A stretch of DNA of 64,000 nt from Rouxiella aceris (lineage in GTDB: Bacteria > Pseudomonadota > Gammaproteobacteria > Enterobacterales > Enterobacteriaceae), in assembly GCF_012933545.1 (NCBI RefSeq), contig NZ_JAADJU010000003.1:1-64000 (forward strand), given 5' to 3'. The translations under genes and the position numbers were made by a program. This document shows positions 56,596 to 63,478 of this stretch, piece after piece; within the stretch, counting starts at the first letter, position 1, and every line of letters starts with the position of its first letter. The notes under the pieces were generated by a model, which searched no databases, was not told the DNA's origin, and worked only from the letters and a program-made list of their open reading frames with translations.

Positions 56596-57547
56596 AGAAG
56601 GGGGCCAACTGGTCGCCCGGGTGGGATGTGGCGTGCATTGGTTTAACGAACAGAGTGAATGTTCTCTTGCCTATTGCCACCCGCCGGTTGCCGACGGATT
56701 GATACTGCACGCCCGCCTTGACGATCGGCCGCTACGATTCTGGCTGGACGAGTCGCAATGGTGTCAATGGGTGGCGCCGATGCTGGTCGTTCCCTCCTGG
56801 CAGACGACGCCCGACGAGCTGCGAGAGCTGCTTGCCATTTGGACCCTGGCCGAGGCGGGAGCATGTCGTGGTGAGGAAAGTCGCTTGCCATGGCCGGTCG
56901 CCGAACGGCTTGAAGCGGGAGCCATGGCTGCAGGTATGCGCTGGAAATTGAGTATCCGCCAGGGGGAACGCAGGCTGGATTTGTACCTGTTATCGGCAGC
57001 CGAAAGCTGGCTTGGCCAACTGGCCGATGAGGCTTATCCCGTCGCCCCGGAGAACGCCTCTGCGGCGATCGCTCTCGACGTTTCCCTGCTGGCAGGATGG
57101 AGCAAGATCGCGGCCTCGACGCTGGAAATTTTGGGACCGGGTGATGCCTTGCTGTTACAGCATAGCTGGCAGGTCGCCGACGGACAATTTGGACTATTTA
57201 TTGGACACCCCCTCGCAACACTGAAGCAGTTTGGTGAGGACGACAGTTTTATAATTGAGGAAATTATGGATAACTTTGATGACTGGATGGACGTGACACC
57301 GTCACCTTCATTAATTACTACCCACAACAATACGCTACTTAACGCCACCATTGCGTTGACAGTGGAAGTCGCCCAACTCGAAACTTCGCTGCAAGATCTC
57401 AGTCAGTTAGAAGTGGGCTCCTTGCTTAACGGCAAAGCCACCCATGATGGTTTGGTCACGTTGAAAATTGGTGGACGGCCGATTGCCAAAGGTACCCTGC
57501 TCGAGATTGATTCCCAGCTGGCGGTAAAAATTGATCATCTGTGCTGA
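56573..57547 (+). CDS. ssaQ: T3SS cytoplasmic sorting-platform protein SsaQ (SctQ)
   Basis: C-ring or sorting-platform component, 324 aa (SsaQ 322). The C-terminal 75 residues are a surface-presentation (SpoA) domain: LEVGSLLNGKA, VTLKIGGRPIAKGTLLEID. The start overlaps the end of ssaP by 23 bases, with AGAGG upstream. An internal start at 57266 probably gives the short form SsaQ-S. In SPI-2 ssaR-S-T-U follow; here a terminator and the convergent ssaL come next. Confidence 0.92.
   Translation: MYIPQLSKEGGQLVARVGCGVHWFNEQSECSLAYCHPPVADGLILHARLDDRPLRFWLDESQWCQWVAPMLVVPSWQTTPDELRELLAIWTLAEAGACRGEESRLPWPVAERLEAGAMAAGMRWKLSIRQGERRLDLYLLSAAESWLGQLADEAYPVAPENASAAIALDVSLLAGWSKIAASTLEILGPGDALLLQHSWQVADGQFGLFIGHPLATLKQFGEDDSFIIEEIMDNFDDWMDVTPSPSLITTHNNTLLNATIALTVEVAQLETSLQDLSQLEVGSLLNGKATHDGLVTLKIGGRPIAKGTLLEIDSQLAVKIDHLC
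57266..57547 (+). CDS. Internal short product SsaQ-S (SpoA domain)
   Basis: In-frame ATG at 57266 has a strong ribosome site, TTGAGGAAATT, inside the ssaQ reading frame. It would give a 93-aa protein holding the C-terminal SpoA domain. Salmonella SsaQ and Yersinia YscQ make such internal products, which bind the full-length protein in the sorting platform. The ribosome site is seen; translation is inferred. Confidence 0.65.
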   Translation: MDNFDDWMDVTPSPSLITTHNNTLLNATIALTVEVAQLETSLQDLSQLEVGSLLNGKATHDGLVTLKIGGRPIAKGTLLEIDSQLAVKIDHLC

Positions 57548-57590
57548 AGGGCATAATTACCCGCCGTAGCCCGATATGTCCGCATGCCCT

Positions 57591-57627
57591 CCGTTGCCGA
57601 TAGTGGTTAACCCACTATCGGCAACGG
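57591..57627 (+). terminator. Strong 16-bp hairpin after ssaQ
   Basis: CCGTTGCCGATAGTGG (57591-57606) pairs perfectly with CCACTATCGGCAACGG (57612-57627) around a 5-base loop, followed by CCTTTCTGTC. It ends the ssaM-Q transcript 44 bases past the stop and shields it from convergent transcription of ssaG-L. Confidence 0.75.
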
Positions 57628-57876
57628 CCTTTCTGTCGTCACCTTCAAACCCAATACCTTTGCTATATCACCGTCTGGCAAGCTTACCCGGCGTAAATGA
57701 CAGTACCGGCCCGATAGTGAAATTTACCGGAGGATATCGCGCCGACAACGGCTATCTATGGCCAGAAAAAAGAGGGGAAAGGGATGATGGTGGGCGGGTG
57801 AGGGGCGGTGACTTTACTGACCCGCTATGGCAGATACCACGCAGCGGGTCGCTATTTTACTTGCGAAACAACGGCG
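57628..57876. other. Gap between convergent ssaQ and ssaL
   Basis: About 250 bases without a supported gene. A 116-codon plus-strand frame (57576-57926) crosses the terminator and the 3' end of ssaL and has no family likeness. The ssaR-S-T-U genes found here in SPI-2 are absent, leaving no recognisable remnant. Confidence 0.5.
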
Positions 57877-58989
57877 CTAATCCTCATCCGCCAGTCGTTC
57901 CTGATATTCTAAAAATGCCTGCATAACCGTTTCACGCTGCTCAATATCTTCAAAGCATTCGTCAGACAGCAATTTAACCAATTCTGACATGCGGCGCGCA
58001 TAACCATGTTGACTGTGGCCCTCGGGCAACAATTGACTGGCGCGGTCATACAGCCAATCGCTGTAAACCCACGCCTGTTGTGCAATTTCCAGCAACTCTT
58101 CGGTAATGCGATCGCCGTCCACCTCGGGTAATTGCAGCTCATTGGCCACACGCTGGCTGTGATCTTCAATGGCCATAAACTGCAAGATCCGCTTAAGGTC
58201 GGTGATCACTGCCGCCAGATGAATATCACTGATATTCTGTTCTGCCGAGAGTTCAAAGGCTAACGCGCGGATCAGCGTTTTTAACTTGCGTTGCCGATCC
58301 TTAAGTTGTCGAAATTGAGAAAACCAGTAAGTCAGTCCCGATTTACGGCTGGCTGCACGTTGATATAAACGACGCAGTTCCGCCAGACCGCTGTGATTGA
58401 TGGCACCGAACTCCAGTTTGCCAAATAATTGCAGCACCCAGTCTTCGTCATCCATGATGTCATTTAATGCCTGCTCGAGCTGGTTGCGTCTTTTGGTGGT
58501 CAACCCTTTCTCGTTGAGCATACTGCCCAGCAGCAGGGCCATTTCACCCAGGTCGAATTTATGGCGCTTCATTGAGTTAAGCAGATCGTCGACCTCATCA
58601 ACCTCAACAACGGCCGCTATGCGTTCGCGCAAACTTTCTAATTGGTCGGGGGCGGCGCTGGCCACCTGTCTTGCCAGGCGTTGGACCATACTGCGCGGCC
58701 GCGAGCGGTCGGCACCGCTTCCCTGGCCACTGCGGCCGCTATTAAGTTGTGATCCCATGGCAATGCCAATATTTTCCTGGGCTTCATACAGGGCTTCGTC
58801 ACTGGGAAACAAATTGTCCAGATCGATAATATCTGCCCCCAGCTCCGCCTTCGCCAGCTCCATTGCCGATTGTGCCGGCGTTATCTGGCTTGTTGCTTTT
58901 TTATCAACGGGTTTCTGGGCGCTAAGGTGGGTTTGCGCCAGGGCCATATTTTTATGATGGTTGCTACTGTCAATCTTGGGAATAATCAT
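57877..58989 (-). CDS. ssaL: T3SS gatekeeper SsaL/SepL (SctW)
   Basis: HrpJ/YopN-family gatekeeper that orders translocon before effector secretion, acting with SsaB and SsaM. 370 aa (SsaL 338); central HrpJ region around GQGSGADRSRPRSMVQRLARQV to MALLLGSMLNEKG, and a TyeA-like C-terminal region fused in the same chain. Starts inside the end of ssaK (20-base overlap) with AGAGG upstream. Last gene of the minus-strand basal-body run. Confidence 0.88.
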   Translation of the reverse strand: MIIPKIDSSNHHKNMALAQTHLSAQKPVDKKATSQITPAQSAMELAKAELGADIIDLDNLFPSDEALYEAQENIGIAMGSQLNSGRSGQGSGADRSRPRSMVQRLARQVASAAPDQLESLRERIAAVVEVDEVDDLLNSMKRHKFDLGEMALLLGSMLNEKGLTTKRRNQLEQALNDIMDDEDWVLQLFGKLEFGAINHSGLAELRRLYQRAASRKSGLTYWFSQFRQLKDRQRKLKTLIRALAFELSAEQNISDIHLAAVITDLKRILQFMAIEDHSQRVANELQLPEVDGDRITEELLEIAQQAWVYSDWLYDRASQLLPEGHSQHGYARRMSELVKLLSDECFEDIEQRETVMQAFLEYQERLADED

Positions 58990-59644
58990 CGGCGGCCTCT
59001 TCGCTGACGTGTTTTAAACGGCTGAGTATCGAATCGAGCTGCTCTTCCAGATCCAGACTCATATAAATCAGTGGGGTGATCAGGATTGCCTGGCCCTCGG
59101 CAATGTGGTCGCAGCTTTGTACGCGCAGTGAGGGATAAGCGGCAAAGGATTGGTGCAACGCTTCCCATTGTTGCGGATTAACCTGCAAGGTACCGGCATC
59201 TTCATTCAGCAGTCGATCGAGGGCAGGGCGCAAGCGGTCCATCAGCAGTCGGGTGCTATCCTGCTGGCGAAAAAACTCCTCGGTGACCTGTGCCATCAGG
59301 CTACGCAGGCGAGGTTCCAGCCGTTGCACAATATTGCTTTCCAGCTCATGTTCCGCAACCAGCCATTGAATAGTGTTAGCGACAGCCTGCTGGCGCAAGG
59401 CAGGGGTCTCCTGCTCAACTTTCGCCAGCGCTTCTTGTCTGGCTTTTTCCCGGGCGTCGGCACATTGCTGGACGACAGAGGATAAATGCTTTTGCGCGCT
59501 GCGTCGCAACTGCGCGGCTCTACCCTGGGCTTTGGCGATAATATCCCCGGCCTTAAGGTAATCAGCCAGCTCACTGGCCGGGATCAGCCCCTCGCACGGG
59601 GCAGTAACCGCGAGTTTTCTCACGGGAATAGTCAGTTTTGTCAT
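58970..59644 (-). CDS. ssaK: T3SS ATPase stator SsaK (SctL)
   Basis: Stator linking the ATPase to SctQ and SctK, relative of FliH. From ATG 59644 it has 224 aa, exactly the SsaK length. It opens with KLTIPVRKLAVTAPCEGLIPASEL, then a long coiled coil (residues 45-100), and a C-terminal domain. The frame is open farther upstream but that part lies inside the preceding gene. Overlaps that gene's stop by four bases. Confidence 0.88.
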   Translation of the reverse strand: MTKLTIPVRKLAVTAPCEGLIPASELADYLKAGDIIAKAQGRAAQLRRSAQKHLSSVVQQCADAREKARQEALAKVEQETPALRQQAVANTIQWLVAEHELESNIVQRLEPRLRSLMAQVTEEFFRQQDSTRLLMDRLRPALDRLLNEDAGTLQVNPQQWEALHQSFAAYPSLRVQSCDHIAEGQAILITPLIYMSLDLEEQLDSILSRLKHVSEEAADDYSQD

Positions 59645-60228
59645 AAAAAACGGCCTATGCGTAATAACCAGGGAACCGCTGAACCTAAAGCCGGTACGGC
59701 CGCGGGGGATCCTGGCGGTAAAATAATCTGTAATGCGCGACAAACCAGGCAGTTCTCTGCGCTGGCGCGCAACCAGGCAATTCCTTTCTCGCTGGCACCG
59801 GCAAGCAGTTGCTCGGCGGGTAATATTGCTGGCTGGGTGGAATCAAACACCCCCAGCGCCAGTAACTGGTCGCAGGCGCGGTCGCCAAGCTGGAGGCCAA
59901 GTTGTCGGCGATAGCGTCCGAGCAACAGATAGTCCGGACAGGCAATGGCTAACAGGCCCAGGGCGGTGCAGAGGTGTTGCAGGCGAGGTTCCAGAGCCAT
60001 AAGTTGCTGCTGTTGCGCTGTCAACTGGCCAGGCAAGGGGGCCTGCGCAATGCCAAGTCGCCCGGCGATCAGCCTGTTCAGCGCCGGACGGGTGGCAGGA
60101 TACTGCTGGTAGCTGAGTTGCCAGGGCTGTAGCGATAATGCCGACCACCACCCTTCATCCATCCATTCGCCCGCCTGCCAGGTCAACTGATGTAGCCGCT
60201 GTAGCGATGCACAGAGGGTGGCGGTCAT
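59641..60228 (-). CDS. T3SS sorting-platform protein SctK (SPI-2 STM1410-like)
   Basis: Sits between ssaJ and ssaK, where SPI-2 encodes a SctK protein of similar size; 195 aa from ATG 60228, which overlaps the ssaJ stop (ATGA). SctK (OrgA/MxiK/PscK) joins the sorting platform to the inner ring. The sequence shows the tryptophan- and leucine-rich helical character of the family (LTWQAGEWMDEGWW; GLLAIACPDYLLLGRYRRQLG). Assignment rests on position and general likeness. Confidence 0.75.
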   Translation of the reverse strand: MTATLCASLQRLHQLTWQAGEWMDEGWWSALSLQPWQLSYQQYPATRPALNRLIAGRLGIAQAPLPGQLTAQQQQLMALEPRLQHLCTALGLLAIACPDYLLLGRYRRQLGLQLGDRACDQLLALGVFDSTQPAILPAEQLLAGASEKGIAWLRASAENCLVCRALQIILPPGSPAAVPALGSAVPWLLRIGRFL

Positions 60229-60941
60229 GATGATTTCGCTCGACGACGCCAGGCGAGAACACCCAAGGCAAGCACGGCAACTGCCAGGGTCACGGCAACG
60301 CCAATCCACGGGGCCAGTACCTGCCAGCGTGAAGACGCGGTAGATTTCGCCGTCGGCTGAAAACGGTAGTCGGTGGACTGCAGCACCACCGTCATATTTT
60401 CGGCGCGCAAATTGGGCACCCCTTTATGGATCAGATTCCTGATATCCGCTTCGCGGCTGTGCAGGTTGATACCCGGCGTAAACTTGATAAACACCGCTGC
60501 CGAAGGGATCGGTGCTTCTCGCCGATTGTTACTGGCACTTTCCGCGATAGATACCTGCGCGCTGACAACACCGTCCATGGTGCGCAACATTTTTTCCAGC
60601 AGTTGTTCTTTCAGGTAATTGATTTTTGCCTGTTCTTGCACGGGTGAGGTGACCAACTGTCCGGAGGGAAAGAGGTCATTCATGCCTTCTGTTTTGCGCG
60701 TCGGCAGCCCATGTTGACGCAGCACTTCCACCGCATCGATAAACTGCGCCTTCTCTACTTTGATGGCGACATTACCGTCTTTGACGACCTCTTTCTCGCT
60801 GTCGATATTACGTAACATCAACAAAGCCAACATTTGGTTGGCTTCACCTTCCGACAGCCCACTGTAAAGTTCGACCTTACAGCCGGTCAGACAGAACGCC
60901 ATCAACAGCAACAGGCTATAACGCTTGATTGACCCGATCAT
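60225..60941 (-). CDS. ssaJ: T3SS inner-ring lipoprotein SsaJ (SctJ)
   Basis: Periplasmic lipoprotein that forms the inner ring with SctD; relative of FliF. 238 aa (SsaJ 249). Lipobox LTGC puts the lipidated cysteine at residue 21; KVELYSGLSEGEANQMLALL is the family start of the mature protein, GLPTRKTEGMNDLFPSGQLV follows, and a C-terminal span WIGVAVTLAVAVLALGVLAW anchors it. Overlaps ssaI by four bases. Confidence 0.95.
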   Translation of the reverse strand: MIGSIKRYSLLLLMAFCLTGCKVELYSGLSEGEANQMLALLMLRNIDSEKEVVKDGNVAIKVEKAQFIDAVEVLRQHGLPTRKTEGMNDLFPSGQLVTSPVQEQAKINYLKEQLLEKMLRTMDGVVSAQVSIAESASNNRREAPIPSAAVFIKFTPGINLHSREADIRNLIHKGVPNLRAENMTVVLQSTDYRFQPTAKSTASSRWQVLAPWIGVAVTLAVAVLALGVLAWRRRAKSS

Positions 60942-61294
60942 TGCATACTCGTCAACTTGTTGATGCCCTGGGAAAGTGAGCCAGATATTTTGGCGATCAG
61001 TTCCACTTCCAGCGTGGCTTTTGACAGGGCTGATTTGGCCTTCATCATCGTCTCTGGGTTATTGATGATCTCCGCAGTAGCGCGGGCACCTTCAACGGCA
61101 TCACCTACGGCCAGGGATTTGCTTTGTAAACCAGTGACAGCCACTTCTTCAGGGGTTTTATTTTCTTTGCCAAACATGGCACGAGTAAAGGCGGCAATAT
61201 CGGCGGCTTCGGGCACAGCGGCGGGGGCTTCTACCGCGTTGTTGTCCAGTTGGTTCGCTAACATATCCAACTGACTGGTAGCATTGATTTCCAT
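60938..61294 (-). CDS. ssaI: T3SS inner rod protein SsaI (SctI)
   Basis: Inner rod or needle-adapter subunit assembled in the periplasm. The C-terminal half (LSKATLEVELIAKISGSLSQGINKLTSMQ region) matches the conserved SctI helix ending in LTSMQ. At 118 aa it is longer than SsaI (82 aa), with an extra polar N-terminal region rich in Ala and Glu. AGGAG lies nine bases before the ATG. Confidence 0.85.
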   Translation of the reverse strand: MEINATSQLDMLANQLDNNAVEAPAAVPEAADIAAFTRAMFGKENKTPEEVAVTGLQSKSLAVGDAVEGARATAEIINNPETMMKAKSALSKATLEVELIAKISGSLSQGINKLTSMQ

Positions 61295-61344
61295 AACGAA
61301 TAACTCCTGATTAAAAACAAATAAAATAAGGGCACGATTGCGGG

Positions 61345-61605
61345 TTAATTGGCGCTTTGGCTAATTAACTGGCGCAATAACTGCGCCTCAGAAGAAACAT
61401 TGCCTTGCAGCAGCACCGAGGCGGCATTGTTATTACCGAGACCAATAAGCATTGTGGCTTCAATAATAGTCCGTGCCTGCAGGTTGTCGCTAAGATGGGG
61501 TAACGCGGCAAGAATCGTTTGTGTCTGGGTAATAAACCCATGGTTAACCGCCACCAGGCCGGTTTCAACAATTAAGCGGCGCAATGAAGCATCGAGAGAG
61601 ATCAT
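61345..61605 (-). CDS. ssaH: T3SS needle chaperone SsaH-like (SctG/YscG)
   Basis: Small helical cytoplasmic protein of 86 aa, following the needle gene as in SPI-2; probably holds needle monomers with the SsaE-like partner. TPR-like helices include ATMLIGLGNNNAASVLLQG, close to the YscG/EscG pattern. Start overlaps the ssaG stop by four bases (ATGA). Confidence 0.8.
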   Translation of the reverse strand: MISLDASLRRLIVETGLVAVNHGFITQTQTILAALPHLSDNLQARTIIEATMLIGLGNNNAASVLLQGNVSSEAQLLRQLISQSAN

Positions 61606-61817
61606 ATTTTTTGAATAATCCCTGTTAACATATCTTTGACGGCACGCATAATGGCACTTTCATAGCTGACAAAGACTGAATATTGTTGAATGGCAAACTG
61701 AGCCTGCAACATTTGTGCAGGATCGTTCATATCGGCGGCAGTGACTTTTGATTGCACATCATTGCCCGCCTTTTCTACCAGTTGTGAAAGCTGATTAGTA
61801 ACTGCTTCGATATCCAT
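61602..61817 (-). CDS. ssaG: T3SS needle subunit SsaG (SctF)
   Basis: Needle filament monomer, 71 aa, identical in length to SsaG. The conserved turn DMNDPAQMLQAQFAIQQYSVFV (near 30-50) and the C-terminus IMRAVKDMLTGIIQKI match SsaG (IKDMLSGIIAKI). First structural gene of the basal-body run, 11 bases after the AraC regulator's stop. Confidence 0.94.
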   Translation of the reverse strand: MDIEAVTNQLSQLVEKAGNDVQSKVTAADMNDPAQMLQAQFAIQQYSVFVSYESAIMRAVKDMLTGIIQKI

Positions 61818-61828
61818 ATTACTTTCTC

Positions 61829-62551
61829 TTAAACGATATTGTCGGATTGGGTAAGTACTGATTGCCGTATTTGTTTGGGGTTACAGCAAAAATGGCGGCG
61901 AAAACTGTCAGTAAAATGGGCATGATTAGAAAAACCACATTCAAGGGCAATATCCAGTACCCGCATGGGAGTGGTGATTAATAATTTTCTTGCATGCTTA
62001 AGGCGACGTTCCAGCAACCAGCGTTTGGCCGATTTACCATAGCAATCTTGAAATAACTGGTTGAATTTACGGACAGGCAAATCAAACTCTTCCGCCAGTT
62101 CGGTGATTGACCAGGGTTGTAAAAAGTTTTCTTCAATAAAGTCGCAGAATGACTTGTTGCTGGAGATCCTCAGACGAAGTAACGAGGAAAAATAGTGTCT
62201 ATCCAGGCTTAAACAATAGACATAACAAAACTGAAGAAAGCTGGGTGCAGATAATTTCGACAATGAAGATAATACTTCGACCACTTCTTTCTCGACATTA
62301 ACCTGTTTGACCGTTTCTTTATGTAGCAATGGTTTACTTTCTGGATCCAGTAATTCAACGACTTCTGCATAGAGCTGTTGCAGGTCGGCATTATAAAAAT
62401 CCATGGTAACCACATTTATTTTATCTTGTGGGTTTACCAACAGGGTGTGATTGTCAGTGACAATGAGTGCATTGGCGGCTAAAGAATAATGTTCACCCCG
62501 GTTTTGCACGGGGACACTGCATTTGGTTATCATAAATCTGATGGCTGGCAT
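61829..62551 (-). CDS. AraC-family regulator at the head of the needle operon
   Basis: Transcription activator of 240 aa. The C-terminal double helix-turn-helix is clear: WSITELAEEFDLPVRKFNQLFQDCYG and RVLDIALECGFSNHAHFTDSFRRHF, residues 140-235. The N-terminal part (MITKCSVPVQNRGEHYSL, LIVTDNHTLLVN) resembles the regulators of other T3SS such as ExsA, PerA or the ToxT-like group, but I cannot assign it. SPI-2 of Salmonella has no such gene. Co-transcribed with ssaG-L and divergent from the filament genes. Confidence 0.85.
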   Translation of the reverse strand: MPAIRFMITKCSVPVQNRGEHYSLAANALIVTDNHTLLVNPQDKINVVTMDFYNADLQQLYAEVVELLDPESKPLLHKETVKQVNVEKEVVEVLSSLSKLSAPSFLQFCYVYCLSLDRHYFSSLLRLRISSNKSFCDFIEENFLQPWSITELAEEFDLPVRKFNQLFQDCYGKSAKRWLLERRLKHARKLLITTPMRVLDIALECGFSNHAHFTDSFRRHFCCNPKQIRQSVLTQSDNIV

Positions 62552-62613
62552 ATTTTTCTCACAAATATATTCCTAACTGTGATTTATCTTCTTCTATTAC
62601 CCGTTTAAAGCAT

Positions 62614-62631
62614 ATCGGGTGATCACCTGAC
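62614..62631. promoter_or_regulatory. T3SS 7-4-7 inverted repeat, araC-sseB intergenic
   Basis: ATCGGGT-GATC-ACCTGAC; arms match the other two copies at all but the final base. It lies 63 bases from the AraC start and 199 from the first filament gene. The core GGTGATCACC is a perfect 10-bp palindrome here. Confidence 0.7.
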
Positions 62632-62829
62632 ATTGATGAAAATTGTGTCATTTCGGGGCGTTAGGTGAATAAAAAACATGTGTAAAAAAACAGAATATTT
62701 TGCAGTAATTCGAAAATATGCATTTCAGCAATTAGCTAATATGGCCTCACCAACTACGAAGGTCGTCAATAAAGAACGCCGGGTTGTTAACAGGAATATC
62801 ACACAAATCTACGCAATTAGGAAAATTTT

Positions 62830-63402
62830 ATGAATAACATCAATGTGCAAAACGTAAACAATGTAGCTCAAGTCGGTGGTACCGCAGTTGTTCCTTCAGA
62901 GAAAGAAAAATATCTGGTGGCAATGAAGAACCACTCGCTGATGGGACAGGCAATGTGCACCATGGGCGATATGATGCTGCTGTTTACCGAACTGGCCAAT
63001 GCCAAATTCCAGCAGATGTCGAACAAAATGGCCGTAGCCCGCGATGCGCAAAACATGGCTAACAAAGTTGAGATTGCCCTGACCAAACTGGCAAAAGATG
63101 GCGATACCGCAGAAGTCCCTGCAGATGTTATCGAGTATCTGAAGCAAAACAATATCCTGGTCGAAGATATGACCATTGATGAGTATGTTGCCAAACATGG
63201 CACCAGCATGCCAAAAAGCTGTTTGTTATCTATTCAGAAGTCACTGGAGCACACTTCAGGTACCGCGTCTGACTTTGTACAGCAGAGCCAGCTGAAATTG
63301 CAGCAACTGATGCAGAACTTTAACACCGCCGTGACCATGGCCAACAGTATTCAGAGTATGAATGCAGAATCGACGAAGTCTATTGCCCAGTCAATTCGCT
63401 AA
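62830..63402 (+). CDS. EspA/SseB-family translocon filament protein, copy 1
   Basis: Secreted translocon-filament protein, 190 aa (SseB 196). The central section AEVPADVIEYLKQNNILVEDM with TIDEYVAKHG matches EVPEDVIKYMRDNGIL and TIDDYMAKYG of SseB. N- and C-terminal regions (FQQMSNKMAVARDAQNMANK; LQQLMQNFNTAVTMANSI) are coiled coils used in polymerisation. An AGGAAAATTTT site precedes the ATG. Two such genes in tandem follow each other here; Salmonella has one. Confidence 0.92.
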   Translation: MNNINVQNVNNVAQVGGTAVVPSEKEKYLVAMKNHSLMGQAMCTMGDMMLLFTELANAKFQQMSNKMAVARDAQNMANKVEIALTKLAKDGDTAEVPADVIEYLKQNNILVEDMTIDEYVAKHGTSMPKSCLLSIQKSLEHTSGTASDFVQQSQLKLQQLMQNFNTAVTMANSIQSMNAESTKSIAQSIR

Positions 63403-63412
63403 TAAGTAAGTA

Positions 63413-63446
63413 ATCGGGCGGGCTGGCCCACTGCTGGCCCGCTTAT
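63413..63446 (+). terminator. Intergenic hairpin between the two filament genes
   Basis: GCGGGC (63418-63423) and GCCCGC (63437-63442) pair around a loop with further GGCC self-complementarity; no strong T run follows. It may reduce transcription into copy 2 or protect the upstream mRNA. Confidence 0.35.
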
Positions 63447-63478
63447 AAAGGAAGTCTTAATTAAAGGAGTTACAAATT

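Noticed and set aside
57576-57926. 116-codon plus-strand frame after ssaQ
   Set aside because: Runs through the strong terminator and antisense into ssaL; no likeness to SsaR or other export proteins.
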